Origin: Burkholderiales bacterium
GTDB lineage: Bacteria; Pseudomonadota; Gammaproteobacteria; Burkholderiales; Burkholderiaceae_C
NCBI GenBank assembly: GCA_029268225.1
Contig: JAJUGJ010000017.1
Location: forward strand, 1 to 61,842
DNA: 61,842 bases
Reading direction: 5' to 3'
Shown: positions 26,591 to 35,006 of the stretch, in pieces
Layout of the letters: each line of letters starts with the position of its first letter
How positions within the stretch are numbered: position 1 is the first letter of the stretch
Translations under genes and position numbers: made by a program
Notes under the pieces: model-generated
Seen by the model: only the letters and a program-made list of their open reading frames with translations
What the model was told of the DNA's origin: nothing
Database searches by the model: none

Positions 26591-26621
26591 AATGTCCGGA
26601 TGAAAATTTCACCCGGACATT
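26591..26621. promoter_or_regulatory. 31-bp near-perfect palindrome in the fliD leader
   Basis: AATGTCCGG and CCGGACATT flank a second palindromic core TGAAAATTTCA. It starts about where the sigma-28 transcript of fliD should start and ends 22 bases before the fliD ATG, so the mRNA would begin with a hairpin. There is no T-run, so termination of fliC read-through is less likely but possible. Confidence 0.7.
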
Positions 26622-26625
26622 GTCA

Positions 26626-26653
26626 GCATCGGCGCAACCAAGGAAAACTTGAG
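26626..26653 (-). promoter_or_regulatory. Sigma-28 (FliA) promoter for fliD
   Basis: On the minus strand CTCAAGTT (26653-26646), a 12-base spacer and GCCGATGC (26633-26626). Spacing is identical to the fliS and flagellin promoters. Confidence 0.8.
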
Positions 26654-26687
26654 TGGCGCGACGCGAATTGGTGATTGATTGTGGCTA

Positions 26688-27605
26688 TCAGCCTTGCAGA
26701 AGCTGTAGCACGGACTGGGGCAACTGATTGGCTTGGGTCAGCATCGCGGTGCCCGCTTGCTGCAGGATCTGAGCCCGGGAGAGGTTGGCTGTCTCGGTTG
26801 CGAAGTCGGCATCCATGATGCGTCCGCGTGCCGCTGATTCGTTTTCGACAGTCACTTCGAGATTCTTGATGACGGCCTCGAAACGGTTCTGAACTGCACC
26901 GAAGTCGGCCCGCTTCTGATTGATCTTGTCCAACGCGATGTCCAGAGCATCGATTGCACTGTCGATGTTGCCGACCTCACCTTGCGTGCCACCGATCGAC
27001 AGGCCTGCGGCGCTGGAGGTTGTTGCGGCTGTGGTGATGGTGGCCATCAATTGTGTGAGATTGGACCCAGACACCGAGCTTGCTTGCGTGGCCGTGCCGC
27101 CACCCAGCACGAATCCGTCCACGGTGATCACGTCAGATGCATCGGTGCCTGCACCCACTTGGAAGGCCAGTGACGTCGAAGCGCCGCTTGCGAAAAGTGC
27201 TTGGTTGTTGAAGCTGGCACCTTGGATCTGACGGTCCACTTCCTGTTGCAGTTGCTTGAATTCCGCGGCGAGGTTGCCGCGATCGCCCGATGAATTGGTG
27301 ACGTTGCGAGATTGCACTGCCAAGTCTCGCATGCGCTTCAGGTTGTCAGACAGCGTCGACAGGGTGCCTTCTGCCGTCTGGGAGTACGAAATGGCGTCGT
27401 TGGCATTCCGAATGGCGACCTTGTTGCCGCTGATTTGCGTGCTCATGCGCTCTGCAATGGCCAAGCCCGCGGCGTCATCTTTTGCAGAGTTCACGCGCAA
27501 GCCTGACGACAGGCGCTGCATGGATGTCGTCAGCGATGATTGCGAGGCGTTCAGGTTGCGCTGAGCATTCAGCGAAGCCATGTTGGTGTTGATCGTTTGG
27601 GCCAT
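26688..27605 (-). CDS. fliC: Flagellin (distal copy)
   Basis: A 305-residue filament subunit. The conserved N-terminal D0/D1 region (MAQTINTNMASLNAQRNLN, then LRVNSAKDDAAGLAIAERM) covers residues 1-150. A short variable Ser/Thr-rich centre (about 150-205) is the likely surface and glycan-accepting part. The conserved C-terminus has NRFEAVIKNLEV and ends QLPQSVLQLLQG. It is nearly collinear with the second flagellin at 27840-28757 (same length). No good sigma-28 match was found in its 235-base upstream region, unlike the other flagellin. Confidence 0.95.
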   Translation of the reverse strand: MAQTINTNMASLNAQRNLNASQSSLTTSMQRLSSGLRVNSAKDDAAGLAIAERMSTQISGNKVAIRNANDAISYSQTAEGTLSTLSDNLKRMRDLAVQSRNVTNSSGDRGNLAAEFKQLQQEVDRQIQGASFNNQALFASGASTSLAFQVGAGTDASDVITVDGFVLGGGTATQASSVSGSNLTQLMATITTAATTSSAAGLSIGGTQGEVGNIDSAIDALDIALDKINQKRADFGAVQNRFEAVIKNLEVTVENESAARGRIMDADFATETANLSRAQILQQAGTAMLTQANQLPQSVLQLLQG

Positions 27606-27780
27606 GTTTCACTCCTAGAGATTTCCCATGATTCCGGCAGTGCGCCGACCTTCTGTGACTTGGTCAAAGATGTCATGGGAGTCTTCGACCTTGGTACAGA
27701 TTCTGGAGTGGAGTGAAAAGGCTTGAGCGGTGGATGTGAGGGGGGAAATCGGGCTATTTCAAAGCTTGGTGCATAAAAGC

Positions 27781-27804
27781 AAAACCGCCCCGAAGGGCGG
27801 TTTT
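27781..27804. terminator. Terminator hairpin between the two flagellin genes
   Basis: AAAACCGCCC-CGAA-GGGCGGTTTT is a perfect 10-bp stem with a tetraloop and a T-rich arm on either strand. It closes the upstream flagellin transcript (leftward). Confidence 0.88.
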
Positions 27805-27839
27805 GTCAGGAGATCTGCCTGCGGTAAGGCTGTCTCGTC

Positions 27840-28757
27840 TTAGCCGAGCAGCTGCAGAACCGACTGGGGCAACTGGTTGGCCTGGGCCAGCATTGCTGTG
27901 CCTGCCTGTTGGAGAATCTGCGACTTCGACAGGTTCGCCGCTTCGGTGGCGTAGTCGGCATCGCGGATGCGACCCTCTGCGGCGGAGTCGTTCTCGACGG
28001 TGACTTCCAGATTCTTGATCACGGCATCGAAGCGGTTTTGCACCGCACCGAAGTCGGCGCGCTTCTGGTTGACCTTGTCGAGTGCGACATCCAGTGCGTC
28101 GATGGCGTTGTCGATGGCGGCAACGTCACCTTGCGTGCCACCGATGGTCAGACCATTGGCGCTGGCGGTGGATGCGGCGGTGGTCACCGTGGCCATCAGT
28201 TGTGCCAGATCCGAGCTTGCGCTGATGCTGCTGGCCGTGGTGGCTGTGCCGCCGCCCATCACAAAGCCATCCACGGTGATCTTGTCAGCATCGCTGGTGC
28301 CGGCGCCAACCTGGAAGGCCAGGCTGGTCGATGCGCCACTGGCGAAGATGGCCTGATCGTTGAACTTCGCGCCATCAATCTGGCGAGCCACTTCCTGTTG
28401 CAGTTGCTTGAATTCGGCAGCCAGGTTGCTGCGGTCGCCCGACGAGTTGGTCACGTTACGGGACTGGACGGCCAGGTCACGCATGCGCTTCAGGTTGTCT
28501 GCCATGGTGGACAGCGTACCTTCTGCGGTTTGCGAGTAAGAGATCGCGTCGTTGGCATTGCGGATCGCGACCTTGTTGCCGCTGATCTGCGAGCTCATGC
28601 GCTCGGCGATGGCCAAGCCGGCTGCATCGTCCTTGGCCGAGTTGATGCGCAGACCCGAGGACAGGCGCTGCATGGCCGTCATTTGCGACTTTTGAGTGCT
28701 GTTCAACTGACGCTGTGCACTGATCGAAGCGTTGTTGGTGTTGATCGAGTTGGCCAT
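27840..28757 (-). CDS. fliC: Flagellin (promoter-proximal copy)
   Basis: A 305-residue flagellin. ATG 28757 with AAAGGATTC upstream is chosen; an in-frame extension to 28838 lacks the flagellin start. The N-terminus MANSINTNNASISAQRQLN and C-terminus NRFDAVIKNLEV to SVLQLLG are standard D0/D1, and the central ~50 residues differ most from the distal copy (SDADKITVDGFVMGGGTATTASS). It is transcribed from a strong sigma-28 site 180 bases upstream. The codon choice is more biased to GC-ending codons than in the distal copy, suggesting this is the major flagellin. Confidence 0.95.
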   Translation of the reverse strand: MANSINTNNASISAQRQLNSTQKSQMTAMQRLSSGLRINSAKDDAAGLAIAERMSSQISGNKVAIRNANDAISYSQTAEGTLSTMADNLKRMRDLAVQSRNVTNSSGDRSNLAAEFKQLQQEVARQIDGAKFNDQAIFASGASTSLAFQVGAGTSDADKITVDGFVMGGGTATTASSISASSDLAQLMATVTTAASTASANGLTIGGTQGDVAAIDNAIDALDVALDKVNQKRADFGAVQNRFDAVIKNLEVTVENDSAAEGRIRDADYATEAANLSKSQILQQAGTAMLAQANQLPQSVLQLLG

Positions 28758-29139
28758 TTTGAATCCTTTGGCGTTGAATTTACCCGGCGACAGCGCCGGC
28801 GAACAAGTGCTGCTCTTGTCTAGGTAGAGCAACCTCACCTGCCCGACGCTAGTCAGCTCATCGCCTCTGCCGTGTTGTCACTCGAAGCGGCTGGCCGGCT
28901 AACCGGACCCCGAGGCATTTCGACCCCGTTGCTTTGCTTATCGTCGATGGGGCAGCAGAACTTAAGAGGCTTTTGAAATTTTTTTTGTGACCGAGGCTTC
29001 GGTGAGGCGAGAGGAGCCCGGCGCTGTGCAATAGCCTGGGTAATTCGGCACTTATGGAGCGACTCTTGAGGACATTCTTTGCATAGACTGCAACGATCGA
29101 CCGAACTTGGTTTGCCCACTTCACAGGAAATTGATTGCC
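28758..29139. promoter_or_regulatory. Divergent intergenic region between flagellin and the glycosyltransferase island
   Basis: This 382-base region holds the flagellin sigma-28 promoter (28938-28965), a long flagellin leader of about 175 bases, an ATTTTTTTT tract (28979-28987) and a small ACCGA/TCGGT hairpin (about 28989-29002). No clear sigma-70 or sigma-28 promoter for the rightward glycosyltransferase gene could be identified. No small gene was recognised. Confidence 0.6.
28938..28965 (-). promoter_or_regulatory. Sigma-28 (FliA) promoter for the promoter-proximal flagellin
   Basis: On the minus strand TTAAGTTC (28965-28958), a 12-base spacer and GACGATAA (28945-28938, one mismatch to GCCGATAA). 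A start near 28931 leaves a leader of about 170 bases. Confidence 0.82.
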
Positions 29140-31872
29140 ATGTCCCGCAAGTCTTCCTCTCGCAGCCAGATGCCAGTCGCGAGGCGCTCCGCCCAGGATT
29201 GTTGGCAGCAAGGTCGGGTGTTGAGCAAAGCGGGGAAGTGGGCTGAAGCGCTGCGTTTTTTTGAGCAGGCTCTGGCACAAGAGCCAGAAGACGATGTCTA
29301 TTTGATCAATGCCGCTCATGTTTGTCTTCATTTGCAGCGCATGGAAGACGTCGTGCGGTACGCCAGTTTGGCGATCAGCAGGAATCCCAAGGCGGCATTG
29401 GCGTATGTGCTGAAGGCCAAGGCACTGAATGCCCTCCAGCGTCATGCGGAAAACTTGACGTTCTTGCACACGTGGTCGGATGAGTTGCAATCCACCCATG
29501 ATTATTGGTTTCACCTCGGGCTTGCCCATCATGGGATGCAACAGCACCGGGAGGCCATCAACGCGTTTCTCCAGGCCATGCAACTGAAGCTCGATGATGA
29601 GCTGACTCATTACTACTTGGGGAGTGCGTTTTATGAGGCGGGCCTGAAAGAAGAGGCCGCCGAGTGTTTTCGTACCTCGCTGACGTTGGGTTTGGGGCGC
29701 CATGCCTTGCATGTCCACGGGCTGCTGGCATTTGCAGAGCGTGAAAATTGCCGTTGGGAACTCGTGCGCGAGGAGTTGCGGTCGATTCAAGCATTGTTAG
29801 AGGGCTTCACCTTGGCGGATGCGGTGATGACCTCCCCATTTGCTCACTTGTCACTGACGGACGATCCGTTTCACCATCTCAAGATCAGTACCTTGATGGC
29901 CAACACATGGGCCAACTTGAGCAGGGTGGTGCCTCGCCCGTCCTGTTCGAGCAAGGGCTCTCGGATTCGGTTGGGCTATTTGTCCGGTGACTTACACCAA
30001 CATGCCACGTGCGTGCTGATGGCCGAAGTCTTCGAGCAGCACGATCGTGAGCGCTTCGAGGTCTTCGCCTACTCGCATGGCATTGATGATGGCTCGGCGA
30101 TGCGCCAACGCGTGATGGCGGCCTTTGAGCACTTTGTGGATCTGCGCGGGCTGAGCGATGAGCAGGCCGCACAGCGGATCGCCGATGACGAGATTGATGT
30201 GCTGATCGACCTCAAGGGGTACACGGCTCATCATCGTTTGGGCATCATGGCACGCCGACCCGCGCCAGTGCAGGCCACTTTCCTGGGCTTTCCGGGGACA
30301 ACCGGTGGCAAGTTCATGGATTACATCATTGGTGATCCGGTGGTCACGCCGTTGGCGCACGCGGATCACTTCGCTGAAAAGATTGCGCAGATGCCTGTCT
30401 GCTATCAGCCCAACGATCGACAGCGCCCCAGGCCCACCCACATGGCGCGAGCGGAATTTGGCCTGCCAGATGACGCGGTCGTGTTGTGTGGGTTCAACCA
30501 GGCGTACAAGATTTCTCCAGATGTCCTCGATGTCTGGTGTGAGGTGCTGCGTGAGTTGCCGGAGGCGGTGCTGTGGTTGCTGGACTGGCACGGGCAGGCA
30601 CGCCCGAATCTTGAGCGCGAGATTGAGGCGCGCGGTGTTGGGCTCGAGCGTGTGTACTGGGCTCCCAAAGCAAGTTTGAGTGTCCACATCAGCCGCATGC
30701 GTCTGGCAGATGTGTTTCTGGATACTTGGCCCTATAACGCTCACACTACTTGCAGCGATGCCTTGTGGGCGGGGCTACCGGTGGTGACCTATGAGGGGCA
30801 GACATTTGCCTGTCGCGTTGCGTCGAGTTTGTTGAGGGCCTGTCAACTTTCGGAGTGGGTCGCCACCACCCTCCCGTCTTATGTCACTTTGGTGTTGCGA
30901 CTAGCAAGGGATGCAGGTTTGCGTGCGGGGGTTCGCGAGCACCTGGACGCGCAGCGTGATAGCGGCGCACTGTTCGACAGCTCGCGCTTCACACGGGATT
31001 TCGAAGCGTTGGCACAAAGAATGTTTGAGTGCAACAAGCAGGGCTTGCCCGTTGCTGCGTTGCCCGCCAAGGCGTCAGTCGAAGAGTCCCGTGAACGCGC
31101 ACCTGTCGCTCCTGTTGCGCAGATGAAGGTCGCCGTGGTGACGCCATACCATGCAGAGTCGCGCGCGTGGTTGGAAAGATGCATTCAGAGTGTTCAGTCG
31201 CAAAGCCATCCGGCGACACACTTTTTGGTGGCAGATGGCATTGCTCAAGACTGGATCGATGATGTGCCGGGTGTTCGACACATCAAGTTGGGGGCTGCGC
31301 ATCGCGATTACGGCAACACGCCGCGCGCAGTGGGAGGCATTTTGGCTGTCAGTGAAGGGTTTGATGCGGTGTCCTTTCTGGACGCTGACAACTGGTACGC
31401 CAATGATCACGTGGAGGCTTGCGTCCAAGCCGCGTGCGCGTCTTCGGCTGATTATGTGGTCAGCAAGAGAAAACTGGTCAGGGAAGACGGGAGCATCTTG
31501 CCCTTTGAGTACCAGGAGGATGCTGACGGCTCTCATGTGGATACCAACTGCCTATTTTTGTTGAGAGGTGCATTTCACACACTGCACAGATGGGCACTGG
31601 CGCCAAAGCAAATGGCGAGCTTGTTTGATCGGTTTTATCTCCAATCGATCCAAAATGATGGGTTGCGTCCTGCGGTCACTGGCGCGTCAACAGTCAGGTA
31701 TCTCTGCACCTGGTCCGAGGTTTACCGTCACTTGGGTGAGCCTGTTCCGTCTTTTGCAAAGGGCAACATATCTTCGGATCCGGTGATTCGTTGGATGTCG
31801 AGCTTAAAGGGAGGCGATGTGACGTATGTTGATAACTTGATGGGCGGCTTGTTCAGTCGCCCCAAAAAATAA
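29140..31872 (+). CDS. TPR / GT41 (O-GlcNAc transferase-like) / GT2 fusion glycosyltransferase
   Basis: A 910-residue cytosolic protein with three parts. TPR helices (about 20-210) present the acceptor protein. A SPINDLY/OGT-type GT41 domain (about 270-635) has LSGDLHQHATCVLMAEVFE (the family's active-site His, here His288), the intermediate ALWAGLPVVTYEGQTFACRV, and the UDP-sugar site DTWPYNAHTTCSDALW. A C-terminal GT-A family-2-like domain (about 662-880) has VVTPYHAESRAWLERCIQSV and the metal-binding DAD in SFLDADNWYAND. ATG 29140 follows AGGAAA. Its position beside two flagellins makes flagellin Ser/Thr O-glycosylation, followed by extension of the glycan, the best inference. The donor sugars are unknown. 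Confidence 0.85.
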   Translation: MSRKSSSRSQMPVARRSAQDCWQQGRVLSKAGKWAEALRFFEQALAQEPEDDVYLINAAHVCLHLQRMEDVVRYASLAISRNPKAALAYVLKAKALNALQRHAENLTFLHTWSDELQSTHDYWFHLGLAHHGMQQHREAINAFLQAMQLKLDDELTHYYLGSAFYEAGLKEEAAECFRTSLTLGLGRHALHVHGLLAFAERENCRWELVREELRSIQALLEGFTLADAVMTSPFAHLSLTDDPFHHLKISTLMANTWANLSRVVPRPSCSSKGSRIRLGYLSGDLHQHATCVLMAEVFEQHDRERFEVFAYSHGIDDGSAMRQRVMAAFEHFVDLRGLSDEQAAQRIADDEIDVLIDLKGYTAHHRLGIMARRPAPVQATFLGFPGTTGGKFMDYIIGDPVVTPLAHADHFAEKIAQMPVCYQPNDRQRPRPTHMARAEFGLPDDAVVLCGFNQAYKISPDVLDVWCEVLRELPEAVLWLLDWHGQARPNLEREIEARGVGLERVYWAPKASLSVHISRMRLADVFLDTWPYNAHTTCSDALWAGLPVVTYEGQTFACRVASSLLRACQLSEWVATTLPSYVTLVLRLARDAGLRAGVREHLDAQRDSGALFDSSRFTRDFEALAQRMFECNKQGLPVAALPAKASVEESRERAPVAPVAQMKVAVVTPYHAESRAWLERCIQSVQSQSHPATHFLVADGIAQDWIDDVPGVRHIKLGAAHRDYGNTPRAVGGILAVSEGFDAVSFLDADNWYANDHVEACVQAACASSADYVVSKRKLVREDGSILPFEYQEDADGSHVDTNCLFLLRGAFHTLHRWALAPKQMASLFDRFYLQSIQNDGLRPAVTGASTVRYLCTWSEVYRHLGEPVPSFAKGNISSDPVIRWMSSLKGGDVTYVDNLMGGLFSRPKK

Positions 31873-31904
31873 TCATGTGTCGACATGTGCAGGTCTAACA
31901 TTGG

Positions 31905-34103
31905 ATGACGAATATGGAATTTCCTCAAGCTCTTGCAGAAGCGCGCTCCGTGTTGTTGGTTGGGGTTTTTCCCGAGTGGACCCTTCATCAGGCGTGGGAG
32001 TCCGCGCTTGCAGACTTGATTTTCCGAAGCGGAAAGCAGGTCAGGGTCTCAGGCTGTTCCGGAGTTCGCTTGTACTGTGAGGCCAATGTTAGCTTTCCTT
32101 TGAACAAGGACGTCTGCAAGGGGTGTGTGCAGAAGAAAAATGAAGCGCTGTCTCAATTGAAGAATGCTGGGGTGGAGGTTGGTTTGATTGTGGATCGAGA
32201 GGCTGTCGATTTGAATTCGCCGGCGTATCAATTCACAGATATCACGTCCCTCAAGGCCTTCGTTGTGGATGGTTTTGACGCTGGCATGGCAGCTTTATGC
32301 TCCTGGGTTGATTTGGTCAAGAAGTCTCAACCTGACTGCGAGGGTGATTGGAAGACTGTCAGTTTTTTTGTCTCTGAGGCAGTTCGCTTGTATCGTCACG
32401 CGCTCAAGAGTCTCGCCGTCGACCGGCCGGATGTTGTTGGGATTTTCAATGGGCGGTTGATTTATACGCGCCCTTGGTTGCGAGCCTGTGAACGGTTGGG
32501 CGTCAACTTCTTTTGCTATGACCATGGGAGTGATTTGAGCCGTTTGAGAATCGTCGAAAACGCGTCAATGCATTCGATCGCGGCGTTTGAGCGGGATTGC
32601 CTGACACATTGGGATAAGCGCCCAGATGACCAGTCTGCCAAGAAGACGGCGGGTGATTTCTACATGGCACGGTTGCGCGGCGGAGATGTTCTGACTTCAA
32701 AGTTCACAGCGACGCAGCAACCCGACAAATTGCCTGCGTGGTGGCGTTCAGAAAATAGGTGGGTGACGGTTTTTATTTCGTCCATGGATGAGTTCGCTGC
32801 CATTGGAAAGGAGTGGGATGGTGGACTCTACACGGACCAGTTGACGGGCTTGAGGGCGATCACGACTGATCCCAGGTTTGTGGCTTCGGACCTCCATATG
32901 GCCATTCGTGTTCACCCACGCTTGGCACAGATTGGTGGCGAGGAATGGAAGTCATTTCTCAGTGTGGCCTCTGATCGTGTCTTTATCGTCGAGCCGTCCA
33001 GTCCTGTGTCATCCTATGCGTTGATGTTTGCGTCTGAGAAGGTGATTTCTTTCGGGTCATCCATGGGGATCGAGTCGGCTTATTTTGAAAAGCCAAGCTT
33101 GTTGTTGAAGTCGTCCTATTATCAAGATTTAGGGTCATGCTATTTTCCGTCATGCCATGACGAGCTGATGACCTTGTTGCTCGATCCGCACCTTCCGGCT
33201 CTGCCAGTTGACGGTGCTGTCAAGTATGGGTACTTCTTGTCGACAGTTGGCTTGCACCTGCCCAATCTGGCGGCGAGTTCAAATGGTGGTTACGTGTATG
33301 ACGGTGCATCAGGCGCTGTGAAGGGAGGGCGTGTGAGTGGTGTTACGTTGGTTGATTTGTTGAGAATTACCCGTCCCTCGAAGAGGGATTTGATTTTTGT
33401 CAGCGCAGGTGCAAACGAGACCTTTGCCTCGCACGCGCTTGATGAATTGAGCGACTGGTTTGATGTGGCGGTCTTTGATTATTCTGGAGCCATTCGTGAC
33501 GAACTGGCGTCTAGAGCGCATTTGTACGCCGTAGGCAAGGGCACCAAATTCAATGCATTACAACAGTTGCATCAATTGCTTCCCGGGTATCTGGGGCAGT
33601 ATGAGTCTGTTTGGGTTTGCGATGATGACTTGATCCTTGAGCATGGTGATGCGCGAAATTTGACACTTTTGGTCAAGAACTTCGGCTTGAAAGTGATCTC
33701 TCCCGCGCACTCAGAGCATGGGAAGATGAGTCACGAGTTGATGCTGCCATTCAATGGCAATCATCTTTTCCGATATGTCAATTTTGTTGAGATGGGGTGT
33801 CCCATGTTTGGCACTCAACATTTGATCGATTTTTTGAGTGTGTATGATGGGTCCTTGGATGGGTGGGGTATTGATTGGTGGTATTTGAACGAGTTCAACG
33901 CCCGTGACTTGCCGGTTGCTGGTATTGTGGATTCAGTGATTTTTCTGAATCCCCACGATAAGGATAAGCCAGGCGGCAAGAGGGAGCTGGATCGCTGGGC
34001 TGATAATCGCGTTCAACTTCAACAATGGCTTCAAAAGAGAGAAGAGGTCGGATTGGTGGAGTGGGAGAAAAGTAATGTTTTTGCTGTCTACGACGTGAGT
34101 TGA
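31905..34103 (+). CDS. Two-domain glycosyltransferase: capsule-type GT-B-like N-terminus with a DUF707-like C-terminus
   Basis: A 732-residue protein not seen by me as a standard family. The N-terminal ~470 residues start with a Rossmann-like VLLVGVFPEW, contain a four-cysteine motif (Cys51, Cys58, Cys71, Cys74), FNGRLIYTRPWLRACERLGV with YDHGS, and RVHPRLAQIG with SSPVSSYALMFASEKVISF, reminiscent of capsular-polysaccharide GT-B enzymes. From about residue 493, RDLIFVSAGANETF, the acidic VCDDDLILEHGDA, RYVNFVEMGCPMF and DGWGIDWWYLNEF match the DUF707 (putative GT-A) pattern. The gene is more AT-rich with TTG/TTT/GAT codons, suggesting transfer. It starts 32 bases after the OGT fusion and probably extends the same glycan. 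Confidence 0.65.
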   Translation: MTNMEFPQALAEARSVLLVGVFPEWTLHQAWESALADLIFRSGKQVRVSGCSGVRLYCEANVSFPLNKDVCKGCVQKKNEALSQLKNAGVEVGLIVDREAVDLNSPAYQFTDITSLKAFVVDGFDAGMAALCSWVDLVKKSQPDCEGDWKTVSFFVSEAVRLYRHALKSLAVDRPDVVGIFNGRLIYTRPWLRACERLGVNFFCYDHGSDLSRLRIVENASMHSIAAFERDCLTHWDKRPDDQSAKKTAGDFYMARLRGGDVLTSKFTATQQPDKLPAWWRSENRWVTVFISSMDEFAAIGKEWDGGLYTDQLTGLRAITTDPRFVASDLHMAIRVHPRLAQIGGEEWKSFLSVASDRVFIVEPSSPVSSYALMFASEKVISFGSSMGIESAYFEKPSLLLKSSYYQDLGSCYFPSCHDELMTLLLDPHLPALPVDGAVKYGYFLSTVGLHLPNLAASSNGGYVYDGASGAVKGGRVSGVTLVDLLRITRPSKRDLIFVSAGANETFASHALDELSDWFDVAVFDYSGAIRDELASRAHLYAVGKGTKFNALQQLHQLLPGYLGQYESVWVCDDDLILEHGDARNLTLLVKNFGLKVISPAHSEHGKMSHELMLPFNGNHLFRYVNFVEMGCPMFGTQHLIDFLSVYDGSLDGWGIDWWYLNEFNARDLPVAGIVDSVIFLNPHDKDKPGGKRELDRWADNRVQLQQWLQKREEVGLVEWEKSNVFAVYDVS

Positions 34104-34127
34104 AGGATTTTCAAGGAGGGGTTGGCG

Positions 34128-34934
34128 ATGGATTCTGCGCTGGAAGGCTTTTATATCAATCTTGACGATGCTCATTTGCGTCGTCAGCGGATCGAGGAGA
34201 TGTTGCGATCCGCCAAGGTTGACGGGTTCTTTAAGAGGTTTCCTGCTCTGCGGCCCGAGAAGTCTCAGGGGCAGTTGACGAAAGGAGCAGTGGGTTGCCT
34301 CGAATCTCATCTGGGCATTTTGCGCACGCGCAACTCGAATGACTTCACGATTGTCTTGGAGGATGACGCCGTCATCAGCCCTCACTTCAAGTCAGATCTG
34401 TTGTCCACGTTGAAGGCTGCGGGATTCGACTGGCACATTCTTTTTCTTGTTCACACCGAGCCTATCAACGATGTAGAGCGCATGAAGGCGCTGATCGCCT
34501 CTTGCCAATCTCAGAAGCTGTTCTCGCAAGACCGGCCAACCATGATCGAGGCGAAGAGTTGGTATCGGTATGGGACGGTCGGATACATCGTGAGTCCATC
34601 CATGCCTTCGTCCATCGTGGACGAAGTCGAGAGATTGGCATTGACGCGGCAGTTGCCCATTGATGGCATTTATCAGCAGTTGATTTCTGCTGGCCTGATC
34701 AAAGCCAAGATTGCTTTTCCATACATTGTTGGCGTCGGCATGGAGCATGCGTCTCAAATTGGACGTGGAGGCAATGTCAGGGATGAGTTACATGCCGTCC
34801 TGATTAATCTTTTTTACCGTCACAGAAGTGTGGTGGACATATCGCGTTGGTTGGCCGAGGAGGCGGTGGTCGAGGATGACTTGGAGGCGAAGGTTGCCTC
34901 AAAAGTCTATTTCAACTACATCAAGCACTGTTGA
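34128..34934 (+). CDS. Glycosyltransferase family 25 (LPS-type) protein
   Basis: A 268-residue transferase. ATG 34128 has AGGAGG eight bases upstream. Family-25 features are clear: GFYINLDDAHLRRQRIEEML, KGAVGCLESHLGIL, and the DxD-type VLEDDAVISPHF (about residue 72). Family members add galactose or glucose to lipooligosaccharide or to protein-linked glycans. The gene is 24 bases after the bipartite transferase and shares its lower GC, so it belongs to the same transferred cassette. Confidence 0.88.
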   Translation: MDSALEGFYINLDDAHLRRQRIEEMLRSAKVDGFFKRFPALRPEKSQGQLTKGAVGCLESHLGILRTRNSNDFTIVLEDDAVISPHFKSDLLSTLKAAGFDWHILFLVHTEPINDVERMKALIASCQSQKLFSQDRPTMIEAKSWYRYGTVGYIVSPSMPSSIVDEVERLALTRQLPIDGIYQQLISAGLIKAKIAFPYIVGVGMEHASQIGRGGNVRDELHAVLINLFYRHRSVVDISRWLAEEAVVEDDLEAKVASKVYFNYIKHC

Positions 34935-35006
34935 GCGTCAGCTCCTCATGGGCTGCTCATGTTGGCCGCTCGCTCGCACATGTCTGTTCAGGTGCACCGT
35001 TCAAGC

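Noticed and set aside
27606..27780. Possible sigma-28 promoter for the distal flagellin (for example around GCCGGAAT)
   Set aside because: The -10 match is at most five of eight and no -35 lies at the 12-base spacing seen in the other three promoters.
27909..28823. 304-codon open frame antisense to the proximal flagellin
   Set aside because: It mirrors the flagellin codons, with Gly/His/Val-rich composition typical of shadows.
28858..29790. 310-codon open frame antisense to the OGT-fusion gene and the flagellin promoter region
   Set aside because: No domain; it would cover the sigma-28 promoter and run through the opposite TPR coding region.
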